A stretch of 64,000 nt of DNA from Amycolatopsis benzoatilytica AK 16/65 (GCF_000383915.1 NZ_KB912942.1:3965795-4029794); one strand, 5' to 3'; numbered from the stretch's first letter, positions 25,468 through 34,951 are shown. Program-made: numbers and translations. The notes: generated from the sequence alone by a model not told the origin.

Positions 25468-26579
25468 GATCGCGACCGCCGGACCGCGCCCGCGTCAAGG
25501 TCCCGCACCCCGCCCCGGCCGAGCAGCGTGAGCACGGTGACGAGCTCCGCCCGGATCAGCTGGTGCACCCGGCGGACGCCGGCTTCGCCCGCGGCCGCGA
25601 GACCGTAGGCGGCGAGCCTGCCGACGATCACGACATCGGCCCCTAGTGCCAGCGCCTTCGCCACGTCCGCGCCGCGGCGGATTCCGCTGTCCAGTGCGAC
25701 TTGCGCGCGCCCCGCCACCGCCTGCACGACTTCCGGCAGCTGGTCCAACGCGGCCGGCGCACCGTCGAGCTGGCGACCGCCGTGGTTCGACACGAGGATG
25801 CCGGCGGCGCCGGCGGCGACCGCTGATTCGGCGTCGGCTCCGGTGAGGATTCCCTTGGCGAACCAGGGCAACGGGGAATCGGCGGTCGCCTCGGCCAGCC
25901 GGTCCCAGCTCCACACCGGTTCGGTCCGGTCGAACAGTTGCCCGAACACCTCCTGCGGTTCGGGCGAGCCGGCAGCCCGGTAATTGCCCGTGATGATGGC
26001 CGGGTCGGGCGCGAACCGGTTGCGCAGGTTACGTTCCCGCCAACCACCCGTGGGGCAGTCGACCGTCACGCACAGCGCCCGGTACCCGCAATCCGCTGCC
26101 CGGGCGATCATCGCCCGGAAGTTCGTTTCCGGACCCATCGGGTGCAGCTGCGCGATCATCGCTGCGGCCGGTGCGGCCGCGCGCACATCCTCCAGCGAGT
26201 GACTGCCCGCTTCCGGCACGATGCTCGCGACGCCCTCGGCGTCGTTCGCCCTCGCGACCGCACGCTGACCCTCGGGATGGAAGAGCGCGTCCGCGCCAAA
26301 TGGCGCGGTGAGCACCGGCATGCTCAGGTCCACACCGAGAAACGATGTCCACGTCGAGGGCACTTCCGCGCCGCTCATCGCCCGCGGCAGGAACGTCCAC
26401 CGCTCGAACGCCTTCCGGTTCGCACGCATAGTGGACTCGTCGCCGGCGCCACCGGCCAAAAAGTCCCACACGTCGGCCGGCAGGGTCTCGCGAGCGGCGT
26501 CGGTGATCTCGTCCAGAGTGGCGAACCGCTCCCCGCTGCCGTAGAAGGTGGCGGGGGGCGCGATGTCACCCGATGTCAT
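25464..26579 (-). CDS. FMN-dependent alpha-hydroxy acid oxidase/dehydrogenase
   Basis: The 371-residue protein is a (beta/alpha)8 enzyme of the lactate/glycolate oxidase family: WDFLAGGAGDESTMRANRKAFERW at the N-terminus, LTAPFGADALFHPEG, VTVDCPTGGWRERNLRNRF, FAKGILTGADAESAVAAGAAGILVSNHGGRQLDGAPA (catalytic His and Arg) and DSGIRRGADVAKALALGADVVIVGR. It oxidises an L-2-hydroxy acid to a 2-oxo acid. ATG 26579 overlaps the ABC ATPase stop. Confidence 0.92.
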   Translation of the reverse strand: MTSGDIAPPATFYGSGERFATLDEITDAARETLPADVWDFLAGGAGDESTMRANRKAFERWTFLPRAMSGAEVPSTWTSFLGVDLSMPVLTAPFGADALFHPEGQRAVARANDAEGVASIVPEAGSHSLEDVRAAAPAAAMIAQLHPMGPETNFRAMIARAADCGYRALCVTVDCPTGGWRERNLRNRFAPDPAIITGNYRAAGSPEPQEVFGQLFDRTEPVWSWDRLAEATADSPLPWFAKGILTGADAESAVAAGAAGILVSNHGGRQLDGAPAALDQLPEVVQAVAGRAQVALDSGIRRGADVAKALALGADVVIVGRLAAYGLAAAGEAGVRRVHQLIRAELVTVLTLLGRGGVRDLDAGAVRRSRS

Positions 26580-27385
26580 AGGTTGACCTCCGTCTGGTCG
26601 CCGAGCAAGAGCCGGTCGCTGACCGCGTCCCCGGAAGCGCTGATCAGGTCGACGAGGCCGGTGGGGCTCGTCGCGTCCTTCGTCGCCGCGTCGAGGTCGG
26701 CGATGACCGTGCCGCGGCTGAACACCAGCAGCCGCTCGCCCATTGCCAGCGCGTGTTCCATGTTGTGGGTGATCATCAAGGTGGTGCAGCCCATTTCCCG
26801 GACCAGTTGTTCGGTGAGTGCGAGCACCTTGGCGGCGGTCGCCGGATCCAGCGCCGCGAGGTGCTCGTCGAGCAGCAGGACCTCGGGCGCGCTCAACCCG
26901 GCCATCACCATGGTCAGGCTCTGCCGCTGCCCGGCCGACAGCAGTCCGACGCGGTCGGTGAGACGGTTCTCCAGGCCGAGCCCGAGCAGCGCCAGTCGTT
27001 CCCGCATCCGGGTACGGCGTTTCGCCGACAAGGCGAACCGCAGGGTGCGGCGACGCCCTCGGCTCATCGCGAGGGCGAGGTTGTCCTCAATGCTCAGTTC
27101 CGGCGCGCTACCGGCACGCGGGTCGTCGAAGACCCGGGCGACCACCCCCGCGCGGCGGTAGTCCGGCCACCCGGTGACGTCCCGACCGCCGATGCGGACC
27201 CGTCCGCTCGTCGGGCGCGCGGCGCCGGAGATCGTTCGCACGACGCTGCTCTTGCCCGCGCCGTTGCTGCCGATGACGGTCGCGAACTGTCCGGTGTGAA
27301 CGGTGAGACAGAGGCCGCGCAGTGCGACCACCTCGTCCACCCGGCCGCGGTTGTAGATCAGGTTGACTTCATCGAGTTCGAGCAT
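26576..27385 (-). CDS. ABC transporter ATP-binding protein (PF04392-type importer)
   Basis: The 269-residue ATPase has Walker A IGSNGAGKSSVVR, the signature LLSAGQRQSLTMVMAGL (variant of LSGGQ), Walker B VLLLDEHLAALDP and the H-loop MITHNME. It energises import by the permease and binding protein encoded upstream. The start overlaps the permease stop by one base (TGATG). The TrpXYZ-like gene order suggests import of an amino acid or aromatic compound. Confidence 0.92.
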   Translation of the reverse strand: MLELDEVNLIYNRGRVDEVVALRGLCLTVHTGQFATVIGSNGAGKSSVVRTISGAARPTSGRVRIGGRDVTGWPDYRRAGVVARVFDDPRAGSAPELSIEDNLALAMSRGRRRTLRFALSAKRRTRMRERLALLGLGLENRLTDRVGLLSAGQRQSLTMVMAGLSAPEVLLLDEHLAALDPATAAKVLALTEQLVREMGCTTLMITHNMEHALAMGERLLVFSRGTVIADLDAATKDATSPTGLVDLISASGDAVSDRLLLGDQTEVNL

Positions 27386-28305
27386 CAGTAAGCCCTCCTC
27401 GCCGCGGGTATGAAATTCGCCACCCGGACCTTCCGGAACACCCCGCCGAGGTAGCGTTCGGCCGCGACCGCGATGACCAGGGTGAGTGCGGTGACACCAC
27501 GCAAATCGCCCGCGGGCAGCCCGATTCGGAGCGCGCCCACGAGAATCAGCCGGTAGAGCAAGGTTCCGGCAAGCACACAGGCGACGATCCGGAAGACTTT
27601 CGAACCGGACGGCCGGAGCAGCAGCTCACCCAGCAGGACCGCGCCCACGCCGGAGACGAAGACCCCGACGCCCATGTTCACGTCCGCGTAGCCCTGTGTC
27701 TGCACCAGCAGCCCGGCGCCGAGACCGGCCAGCGCGTTGGACAGGAACAAGGCGAGCGCGAGAACCGCGCGATCGTTGACACCCTGACTGCGGGCCATAC
27801 CGGCGTTGACGCCGCTGGCCCGCAGCGCGAGACCGATCTCGGTCCGCATGAGCAGGGCATAGCCGGCCAGTACCACCAGCACGATCAGGCCCAGCACCGC
27901 CGAGATCGCCAGATCGGCAGAGCCGCCGAACCCGGTCACGGCGGTCGTGAGGGTGCCGGCGGTCAGCAGGCTCAGGGTGGGCGCGCCGAGCACGTGCAGC
28001 GTGACGCTGAACAGTCCGATGCTCATCACCAGGCCGGCCAGCAGCACCGGTACTCGTAACCACTGGTGCAGACCCGCGGTCAGGAGTCCGGCCGCGCCGC
28101 CGGCGAGAGCACCCAGCGGCAGTGCGGCCAGCGGCGGCAGCCCGGACGCCGCGGCTATCGCCGTGACGGCGCCGCCGAGCGCGAAACTGCCCTCGACAGT
28201 CAGGTCGAAGTCGGCGCGCACCCGGAACACCGTGTAGATCCCGAGAAAGACCGGCACCATGGGCAGCCCCGTGACCAGGGTGTCGAGTATGATGTCGCCG
28301 ATCAT
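27385..28305 (-). CDS. ABC transporter permease (BPD_transp_2 type)
   Basis: The 306-residue integral membrane protein has about nine hydrophobic segments and the family motif RVRADFDLTVEGSFALGGAVTA near the N-terminus. The later ALRASGVNAGMARSQGVN is the coupling-helix region. It is in the same group as TrpY and branched-chain permeases. ATG 28305 overlaps the binding-protein stop by 4 bp. A single permease gene implies a homodimer. Confidence 0.9.
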   Translation of the reverse strand: MIGDIILDTLVTGLPMVPVFLGIYTVFRVRADFDLTVEGSFALGGAVTAIAAASGLPPLAALPLGALAGGAAGLLTAGLHQWLRVPVLLAGLVMSIGLFSVTLHVLGAPTLSLLTAGTLTTAVTGFGGSADLAISAVLGLIVLVVLAGYALLMRTEIGLALRASGVNAGMARSQGVNDRAVLALALFLSNALAGLGAGLLVQTQGYADVNMGVGVFVSGVGAVLLGELLLRPSGSKVFRIVACVLAGTLLYRLILVGALRIGLPAGDLRGVTALTLVIAVAAERYLGGVFRKVRVANFIPAARRAY

Positions 28306-29294
28306 TTGACGGCCGCCTTGGCCAGGATGTCCTGGGGGACGGTCACGCGGAGACTGTCCATTGTGGTCCTGTTGAACTCGAATTCGACACCGCTCGGCTG
28401 TCCGAAAGCGATCTCGCCGGGCTTCGCACCGGCCAGCACCTTCGCCGCCGGCTCGGCCGCCAGCTCCCCGACCACCGGATAGTTCGGCCCGATGCTGGCG
28501 AGGATGCCCGGGACACTGGCGTCACCACCGCACACGTAGACCGGCAACTTCGCCGCTGCCGCCGTCGAGCCCACCGCAGCGAGCCCCGCGAAGACTGTCG
28601 CGTCCGGTCCGATCAGGATCGCGTCCGCCCTGCCGACGAGACCGCGCGCACCCGTTGGCACGTCGCCGGCCTCGGAGATCGACGACTCCACAAGGGACAG
28701 TCCGGGGTGCGACGCCGCCGCCTTGCGGAGCGCTTCTACCCACACCTGCATGTTCTTGTTCGACGGGTCGTAGACGGTGCCGATGCGCGTGGGCGCGGGG
28801 CCGACCTTCAGGATCTGGTCGAGCAACAGGGCCGGGTCGATGTAGTCGATACTGCCGGTTACGTTGCCTCCCGGTGCCGTGAGCGACTTGGCGACGCCGC
28901 TGCCCACCGGATCACCCATCGCGATCGCGAAGATCGGCCGGTCACGAACCTGCTGAGCGAGCGCGATCACCGCCGGGGTCCCGATGACCGCGAAGGCATC
29001 GTCATCCGACCCGGCGAAGTCACGAGCGATACCGCTGATCAGGCTCTGATCGCCCTGGGCGTTCTTGAAATCGAAGGTGACCTTCTTCGGCGCCAGCAGA
29101 GCGGTGAGCTTGCGCTCGAAGGCCGCCACGGTGTCGCCCAGCACCGTCGCCTCGGCCACCTGCAACACGCCGATCTGGTAGGTGTCCTTGCCTGCCAGGG
29201 AAGAACTCGTGCCAGACGGAGCGGTGCCGCAAGCGCCGACAAGCAGTGTCGCCGCGAGAGCGGCGGGTAATCGCATCGTTCGGCTGATTGTCAC
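28302..29294 (-). CDS. ABC transporter substrate-binding lipoprotein (PF04392)
   Basis: The 330-residue protein has an N-terminal lipoprotein signal (MRLPAALAATLLVGACGT with lipobox GAC), then a two-lobed periplasmic-binding fold: YQIGVLQVAEATVLGDTVAAFERKL, FAIAMGDPVGSGVAKSL, RIGTVYDPSNKNMQVWVEALRKAA. GTG at 29294 is chosen because GGAGG lies 5 nt upstream. It is the first gene of the eight-gene operon and defines what the operon consumes. Ligand unknown; family members bind tryptophan and other aromatic amino acids. Confidence 0.9.
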   Translation of the reverse strand: MTISRTMRLPAALAATLLVGACGTAPSGTSSSLAGKDTYQIGVLQVAEATVLGDTVAAFERKLTALLAPKKVTFDFKNAQGDQSLISGIARDFAGSDDDAFAVIGTPAVIALAQQVRDRPIFAIAMGDPVGSGVAKSLTAPGGNVTGSIDYIDPALLLDQILKVGPAPTRIGTVYDPSNKNMQVWVEALRKAAASHPGLSLVESSISEAGDVPTGARGLVGRADAILIGPDATVFAGLAAVGSTAAAAKLPVYVCGGDASVPGILASIGPNYPVVGELAAEPAAKVLAGAKPGEIAFGQPSGVEFEFNRTTMDSLRVTVPQDILAKAAVK

Positions 29295-29411
29295 CAGTGC
29301 CTCCAGAGGCGAGAGTTGAGAACATCTTCTCCATTTGGTTAGGAGAACGCTAGGAGGATGACGAGATCCAGTCAACTACGAAGAGAGAACTTTTCATCGT
29401 TTTAACGAACC

Positions 29412-30161
29412 TCATCGACCGGACCAGCGAGCTGGCCGCCGCGCCTGGAACGCCTCGATGCCTTCCTGGGCGTCCGCACTGTCGAGCACCGGTTGCCACA
29501 ACGCCGCCAGTTCTGCGGCCATCTGTCGCAGTTCGACGGCCGAGGACAGCCGGACCATCTGTTTCGCCGCCAGGGCGGTCAACGGCGCACCGGCCGCGAC
29601 CCGGCGCGCCAGCGCGCACGCTTCGCCGAGCAGATCGCCCGGCGGCACCACCGCGTTGACCAGACCGAGTTCGTAGGCGCGTTCTGCACCGATGGGGTCA
29701 CCAGTGAGCAGCAGCTCCATCACCGCACGCGGCGGGAGCAACCACGGCAACCCCGCCGCCCAGGACAAAGACCGGCCGAGCTTCACTTCCGGCACCGCGA
29801 ACCGCGCGCCTGTCGAGCTCACGCAGAGATCACACACCTGCAACAGCAGGAAACCCGCGCCGTAAGCCACCCCGTTGACCGCGGCGATCAACGGCTTCCG
29901 TACTCGCAGCCGGTCAACGAACCGGCGCATCGGCTCGGGATCCTCGCCCAGTTCGCGCAGGTCGCCACCGGCACAGAACGCCCGCTCCCCTGCGCCGGTC
30001 AGCACTCCGACCCGCACAGCCGCATCCGCATCCATGGCGGCGAGCGCGGCGAGCAACTGTTCCCTGGTCGCGGCGTTCAGCGCGTTGCTCGCCTCCGGCC
30101 GGTTGATGGTCAGCACCGCGATGTCGTCCTCGGTCCGGTACCGGACCAGCTCCGCACTCAT
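29412..30161 (-). CDS. Enoyl-CoA hydratase/isomerase
   Basis: The 249-residue crotonase has LTINRPEASNALNAATREQLLAAL, GAGERAFCAGGDLREL (oxyanion hole), and AAVNGVAYGAGFLLLQVCDLCVSS. The expected first catalytic Glu appears as part of VPEVKLGRSL. Start ATG 30161 follows AAGGAG. It is divergent from a TetR gene across a 47-bp gap carrying an inverted repeat, so it is likely controlled by that regulator. Probable role: acyl-CoA degradation. Confidence 0.88.
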   Translation of the reverse strand: MSAELVRYRTEDDIAVLTINRPEASNALNAATREQLLAALAAMDADAAVRVGVLTGAGERAFCAGGDLRELGEDPEPMRRFVDRLRVRKPLIAAVNGVAYGAGFLLLQVCDLCVSSTGARFAVPEVKLGRSLSWAAGLPWLLPPRAVMELLLTGDPIGAERAYELGLVNAVVPPGDLLGEACALARRVAAGAPLTALAAKQMVRLSSAVELRQMAAELAALWQPVLDSADAQEGIEAFQARRPARWSGR

Positions 30162-30175
30162 GCTCACTCCTTGTC

Positions 30176-30188
30176 GTGGCCGTGCCAC
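30176..30188. promoter_or_regulatory. Inverted repeat between hydratase and TetR genes
   Basis: GTGGC-CGT-GCCAC (30176-30188) is a perfect 5-bp inverted repeat flanked by TTGT and AA in the 47-bp divergent gap. It is a candidate operator of the TetR protein encoded at 30209. Confidence 0.4.
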
Positions 30189-30208
30189 AATGAGCCCGAG
30201 GAGGATTC

Positions 30209-30811
30209 ATGGCACGTCGTTCGGTGGGGATTCGCAGGGACAGCGCCGAGACGCGCGACCGGCTGCTGGACACCGCGGCACTGCTGCTCGCCGAGCGCGG
30301 TACCGCGTTCACGCTGCCGGATCTGGCGCGGGCAGCCGGCATCTCGTCGGCCACGGTCTACCGGCATTTCGCGGACGTCCAGGAAGTCCACCGCGAGTTC
30401 TATTACCGCCTGATCGACGAACTGGTCGACGAACTCGGCAACGTGTCCGCCCGCGCGCGCGGGCGCCGCAGGTTCGAAGCCATCTGCGAGCGCTGGGCGG
30501 CGTGCGCCGCGCTGTGGGGGCGCGCGGCGACGCACATCCGCAGCGCCGAGGGCTTCCTGGCGCGGGTCCACGACTCGGACCCGCCGACTTCGACCCTGTT
30601 CGGCATCCTCGAACCGGCGATCGAGGAGATCGTCGAAGACGGCACGATACCGCCACAGGAAACCGAGTACGCGGTGCTCATCTGGATCACGATCTTCGAC
30701 GAACGGGTGATCGTCGATCTGTCGGAAACCCTGCGATGGCCGACGAAACGCATCGCGCGCACCCTCTCGGCTTCGGTACTGGGCGCACTCGGCGCCGATG
30801 CGGCGGGCTGA
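30209..30811 (+). CDS. TetR-family transcriptional regulator
   Basis: The 200-residue protein has an N-terminal HTH (TRDRLLDTAALLLAERGTAFTLPDLARAAGISSATVYRHFADVQEVHREFY) and a variable helical C-terminal ligand domain. Start ATG follows GAGGAGG. It is divergent from a hydratase gene and convergent with the thiolase gene (14-bp gap). It probably represses acyl-CoA catabolic genes and is released by an acyl-CoA or acid (inference). Confidence 0.9.
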   Translation: MARRSVGIRRDSAETRDRLLDTAALLLAERGTAFTLPDLARAAGISSATVYRHFADVQEVHREFYYRLIDELVDELGNVSARARGRRRFEAICERWAACAALWGRAATHIRSAEGFLARVHDSDPPTSTLFGILEPAIEEIVEDGTIPPQETEYAVLIWITIFDERVIVDLSETLRWPTKRIARTLSASVLGALGADAAG

Positions 30812-30825
30812 AGCACGCCCGATCG

Positions 30826-31995
30826 TCACAGCCTCTCGATGATCGTCGCGTTGGCCATGCCACCCGCCTCGCACATGGTCTGCAAGCCAAAGCGGCCGCC
30901 AGTGGACTCCAGGACGTTGAGCAGGGTCACGAGCAGCCTCGTCCCGGACGAGCCGAGCGCGTGGCCGAGCGCGATCGCGCCACCGCGAATGTTCAGGCGT
31001 GCCGGGTCCGCGCCCACTTCGCGCAGCCAGGCGAGCGGAACGCACGCGAACGCCTCGTTGAGTTCGTAGGCGTCGAGTTCGCCGATGCTCATCCCGGCCC
31101 GCTCAAGCACCTTGCGGGTGGCCGGGATGGGTCCGGTGAGCATCAGCAGCGGGTCGTCCCCGACGACCGAGAAGGCGTGGAACCGGGCCCGGGCCCGCAC
31201 CCTGAGGGATCGGGCCATGCGCTCGCTCATGATCAGCACCGCGGAGGCGCCATCGGTGTACGGCGACGAGTTACCCGGGGTGACCTTCCATTCGATATCG
31301 GGAAACCGGACGGCCATCTCGCCGGTCCGGAACGACGGTCTCAGCCGGGCGAGCGCATCGGCCGTCGTATCCGGGCGAACCGTTTCGTCGACGACGAGGC
31401 CGGGTGCCTCGGGCACCCGGACCACCTCGGCCGCGAAGTCACCCGCCTGCCATGCCGCGGCAGCGCGCCGGTGCGACTCGGCGCTGAACTCGTCGAGCTC
31501 CGCACGGTCGAGTTTCCACCGCGTGGCAACGAGTTCGGCGGAGATCCCCTGATGCACCAGGCCCTCGGGATAACGAATCGGGTGCCGTTCGCCCATGCTC
31601 GTCGGCCGGGCGCTGCCGAGCGGGATCGTGCTCATCGATTCGACGCCGGCGGCGATGACGACGTCGTACGCTCCGGCCAGCACACCCTGTGCGGCGAACG
31701 CGGCGGCCTGCTGACTCGACCCGCACTGCCGGTTGATCGTCGTGGCCGGCACCGACTCCGGCAGGCCGGCCGCGAGCGCCGCGGTGCGGGCGATGTTGCC
31801 CGACTGGTCGCCGACCTGCTGCACACAGCCGACGATGACGTCGTCAACGAGCGCGGGGTCGATGCCCGCCCGCTCAACGACGGTCCGCAGCACACCCGCG
31901 AGCAAGTCTGCGGGATGGACCGCGGCCAGTGCGCCACCGGTCTTGCCCTTGCCCACCGGCGTGCGTACCGCCGCCACGATCACCGCGTCGTTCAC
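30826..31995 (-). CDS. Acetyl-CoA acyltransferase (thiolase)
   Basis: The 389-residue thiolase has the nucleophile Cys91 in INRQCGSSQQAA, AAGVESMSTIP, ELNEAFACVPLAW, GGAIALGHALGSSGTR (His) and TMCEAGGMANATII (second Cys). It cleaves 3-oxoacyl-CoA with CoA to acetyl-CoA. The GTG start at 31995 overlaps the transporter stop (GTGA). It ends the operon that begins with the PaaK-like ligase or a segment of it. Confidence 0.93.
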   Translation of the reverse strand: MNDAVIVAAVRTPVGKGKTGGALAAVHPADLLAGVLRTVVERAGIDPALVDDVIVGCVQQVGDQSGNIARTAALAAGLPESVPATTINRQCGSSQQAAAFAAQGVLAGAYDVVIAAGVESMSTIPLGSARPTSMGERHPIRYPEGLVHQGISAELVATRWKLDRAELDEFSAESHRRAAAAWQAGDFAAEVVRVPEAPGLVVDETVRPDTTADALARLRPSFRTGEMAVRFPDIEWKVTPGNSSPYTDGASAVLIMSERMARSLRVRARARFHAFSVVGDDPLLMLTGPIPATRKVLERAGMSIGELDAYELNEAFACVPLAWLREVGADPARLNIRGGAIALGHALGSSGTRLLVTLLNVLESTGGRFGLQTMCEAGGMANATIIERL

Positions 31996-33356
31996 CCGGC
32001 CACCTCCGCACCAGCTTTGTCTACTGTGGACACTGATTCCTCCCTTTCGCGCATCGGCCGCTCCGTCCACGCGAGCACACCGGCGAAGGTGATCACGCAA
32101 CCGACGACCATGTAGGCCGAGACCGAGAGCGAGCTGCCGGTCCTGGCGAGAAGCCAAGCCGCCGCCAGCGGGGCGAAGCCGCCACCGATCACAGCACCGA
32201 GGGCGTAGGCCAGCGACGCCCCGCTGTACCGCACGGCCGCAGGGAAAAGTTCGGCGTATGCGGCGGCCTGCGGGCCATAGGTGAGGCCGAGCCCGAACGC
32301 GAGCCCGAACACCGCGAGCAGCATCCACGGCAGCGAACCGGTATCGAGAAGAAGGAACATCGGGAACGACCACACCGCAAGCGCGACCGTGCCGAGCAGA
32401 TAGGTACGGCGCCGCCCGAGCCGGTCGGACCACCGGGCTCCGATCACTGTCCACAATCCCCAGGACAGCGCTCCCGCCACACCGACCAGCAACATGGCCG
32501 AACGACTCACGTGCAGCGTGCGCGTCCCGTACGAGCTGATGAACGCGATCAGAATGTAGCCGCAGAGATTGACCCCGACGAACAGCGCCGTCGCGACGAC
32601 GACCGCGCGGAGGTGGCTGCGCAACAACACCGCAAGCGGCGCACTGCGACGCGCCTTGGTCCGGCGCAGCTCGGCGAACACCGGGGTCTCCCCCACCCGG
32701 GCACGGATCACGAGCCCCACCCCGATCAACACGACGCTGAGCAGGAACGGGATGCGCCAGCCCCAGACGACGAACTGCGCCGGTGTCGTAGCCGTCGATA
32801 CGGCCAGCAGCACCAGGTTGGCGAGCACCAGGCCGAACGGCCCACCGAGCTGAGGGAACGAGCCGAACAGGCCGCGGCGCCCCGACGGCGCGTGCTCGAC
32901 AGCCAGCAAGGCGGCGCCGCCCCATTCCCCGCCCGCGGAAATCCCTTGCAGGAAGCGCAATACGACCAGCAGCACGGGGGCGGCGACCCCAATTGCGCCG
33001 TAGCCGGGAAGCAGGCCGATGGCCGTCGTCGAACCACCCATCAGAACCAGCGTCGCGACGAGCATGGCCCGGCGCCCGTAGAGATCACCGAGATGCCCGG
33101 CAACTATGCCGCCCAGCGGCCGGGCCAGGAAGCTGATCCCGACCGTGGCGAACGACGCGAGCAGCGCCGAACCTGGTGCCAGGCTGGGAAAGAACAGCTT
33201 GTCGAAAACCAGCCCCGCGACGGCGGCGAAGACCAGGAAGTCGTACCACTCGATGGTGGTGCCGACCAAGCTGGCCCACGCGACGCGCCGCATCTGCGGG
33301 GTCACGGTGGCAGGGAGCGGGCTGTGCGGGGGCGGACTGGCGGGTTGGTCGGGCAT
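31992..33356 (-). CDS. MFS transporter, MHS family (aromatic/organic acid:H+ symporter)
   Basis: The 454-residue protein has 12 membrane segments and MHS motifs: SLVGTTIEWYDFLVFAAVAGLVFDKLFFP, RPLGGIVAGHLGDLYGRRAMLV, RFLQGISAGGEWGGAALLAVEHAPSGRRG and SDRLGRRRTYLLG. Start ATG 33356 follows AAAGGAG. It probably imports the acid that the PaaK-like ligase activates. The paralogue at 22.6 kb belongs to a different operon. Confidence 0.9.
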   Translation of the reverse strand: MPDQPASPPPHSPLPATVTPQMRRVAWASLVGTTIEWYDFLVFAAVAGLVFDKLFFPSLAPGSALLASFATVGISFLARPLGGIVAGHLGDLYGRRAMLVATLVLMGGSTTAIGLLPGYGAIGVAAPVLLVVLRFLQGISAGGEWGGAALLAVEHAPSGRRGLFGSFPQLGGPFGLVLANLVLLAVSTATTPAQFVVWGWRIPFLLSVVLIGVGLVIRARVGETPVFAELRRTKARRSAPLAVLLRSHLRAVVVATALFVGVNLCGYILIAFISSYGTRTLHVSRSAMLLVGVAGALSWGLWTVIGARWSDRLGRRRTYLLGTVALAVWSFPMFLLLDTGSLPWMLLAVFGLAFGLGLTYGPQAAAYAELFPAAVRYSGASLAYALGAVIGGGFAPLAAAWLLARTGSSLSVSAYMVVGCVITFAGVLAWTERPMREREESVSTVDKAGAEVAG

Positions 33357-33388
33357 CGGCACTCCTTTGGGCCTGATTGCGGGTGCGC

Positions 33389-34162
33389 TCAGTCGAGGAC
33401 GTCGGGCTGGTTGCGGACGATCTCCTGGTACAGCGGCTGGAAGCTGAACCAGGCCGCCCGGGGTGTGCCCATGGTGTCGCGCACGGTCCGCGCGTCCTCC
33501 GGTTCGGCCGGCTGCGGCGCCCCCGCGGATTCGGCGAGGAACTGCACCCGTGCGCTGTGCTCGAACGCGATGAACCACCACGCGGCCTCGTCGACGCTCT
33601 GCCCGACGGTCACCACGCCGTGGTTGCGCAGCACCGCCGCGCGATGCGGGCCAAGATCCTGCGCGATCGCCTTGGCCTTGAGGTCCTCGAGCGTCACGCC
33701 GGTGTGGTCGTTGTGGATCACGTGGTCCTCGAAGAACATGCAGCCTTCGTTGGTGAGCGGCTGCAGTGGACGGTTCATCGCCGACCAGGCAGATCCGTAG
33801 ACGCTGTGCGCATGCGCGGCCGCGACTACGTCGGGCCGGGCGGCATGCACCTCCGAGTGGATCCGGAACGCGGCGGTGTTGAGGATCCCGTCGCCTTCCA
33901 CGACCCGGCCGTCGTGGTCGACCAGGATCAGGTCGGACGCCCGCATCGCGCCGAAGTGCAGCCCGAACGGGTTGACCCAGAACCGGTCCGGGTATTCGGG
34001 ATCGCGGGCGGTGATGTGGCCGGCCACCCCCATGTCGAAGCCGAACCGGGCGAACACCCGCAACGCGACAGCGAGCCGTTGCTTGCGGTCCAGGCGCTCC
34101 TCCTCGACCGAGCCGAACGCGCGGGGTTCGGCGAAGACCATCGTGCTTGGGGTCTGCGTCAT
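33389..34162 (-). CDS. Class II aldolase/adducin family protein (possible decarboxylase)
   Basis: The 257-residue protein has the class II aldolase metal site: GHITARDPEYPDRFWVNPFG, HSEVHAARPDVVAAAHAHSVYGSAWS (HxH), and NHGVVTVGQSVDEAAWWFIAFE. Besides aldolases, this family includes hydroxy-aromatic decarboxylases such as the 3,4-dihydroxyphthalate decarboxylase of rhodococci. With a dioxygenase encoded 5 kb away and an SDR downstream, a decarboxylase role is plausible but unproven. AAGGAG precedes the ATG. Confidence 0.85.
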   Translation of the reverse strand: MTQTPSTMVFAEPRAFGSVEEERLDRKQRLAVALRVFARFGFDMGVAGHITARDPEYPDRFWVNPFGLHFGAMRASDLILVDHDGRVVEGDGILNTAAFRIHSEVHAARPDVVAAAHAHSVYGSAWSAMNRPLQPLTNEGCMFFEDHVIHNDHTGVTLEDLKAKAIAQDLGPHRAAVLRNHGVVTVGQSVDEAAWWFIAFEHSARVQFLAESAGAPQPAEPEDARTVRDTMGTPRAAWFSFQPLYQEIVRNQPDVLD

Positions 34163-34210
34163 GACGAAAACTCCTTGCTGGCAGTGGCAGTGACAATTCG
34201 CGCGGCGCGC

Positions 34211-34951
34211 TTACGCACCGAGGCCCATGCCGCCGGAGACACCGAGCGTCTCCGCGGTGATGTAGGAAGCCTCCGGGGAGGCGAGGAAGGCAACAGCGGC
34301 CGCGATCTCCTCGGGCGAGCCGAGCCGGCCGAGCTGGGTGCCGGCGATCATGGCTGCGAGCACCGCGTCGCCACGCTCACCCTTGTCTCGGATCGCTTGC
34401 ACCATGGGTGTTTCCGTGGGACCGGGCGCGACACAGTTGGCGGTGATCGCGAACCTCGCGTTCTCCCGCGCGATCGACTTGGTGAACCCGGTCAGGGCGG
34501 CCTTGCTGGTGGCGTACACGGCGTTGGCCTTGGCGCCGATCCGGCCGGCCTCCGAGGTCACCGTGACGATGCGGCCGTACCCGCGGGTTTGCATGCCGGG
34601 AAGCACGGCCTGGGTGCAGGCGAGCACGCCCTCGACATTGACCGCCAGCACACGACTCCAACGCTCGGGCGCTATCTCGGTGAACCAGCCGAAGTCATCC
34701 AGTCCGGCGTTGTTGACCAGGACGTCGAACGGCTCGCCGCCCAGCGCCTCGTGCACGGCCCGGGGGTCGGTGACATCCAGGGTGACCGCGGTCCCGCCGA
34801 TCTCCGCGGCCGTCGTGGCCGCTCCATCCGCATCGATATCGGCGACAAGCACGCAGGCCCCTTCCTCCGCGAGCCGTCTTGCGATCGCCGCCCCGATGCC
34901 GCTCGCGGCCCCGGTGACCACCGCCCGCTGCCCTGCGAACCGGCCGTTCAT
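34211..34951 (-). CDS. Short-chain dehydrogenase/reductase
   Basis: The 246-residue SDR has TGAASGIGAAIARRLAEEGACVLVADID (NAD-type Asp after strand 2), NNAG, VTSEAG (Ser), YATSK, and ends YITAETLGVSGGMGLGA. ATG 34951 overlaps the hydratase stop. It might be the beta-hydroxyacyl-CoA dehydrogenase step between hydratase and thiolase, or the dihydrodiol dehydrogenase for the Rieske dioxygenase. The operon position favours the former. Confidence 0.9.
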   Translation of the reverse strand: MNGRFAGQRAVVTGAASGIGAAIARRLAEEGACVLVADIDADGAATTAAEIGGTAVTLDVTDPRAVHEALGGEPFDVLVNNAGLDDFGWFTEIAPERWSRVLAVNVEGVLACTQAVLPGMQTRGYGRIVTVTSEAGRIGAKANAVYATSKAALTGFTKSIARENARFAITANCVAPGPTETPMVQAIRDKGERGDAVLAAMIAGTQLGRLGSPEEIAAAVAFLASPEASYITAETLGVSGGMGLGA

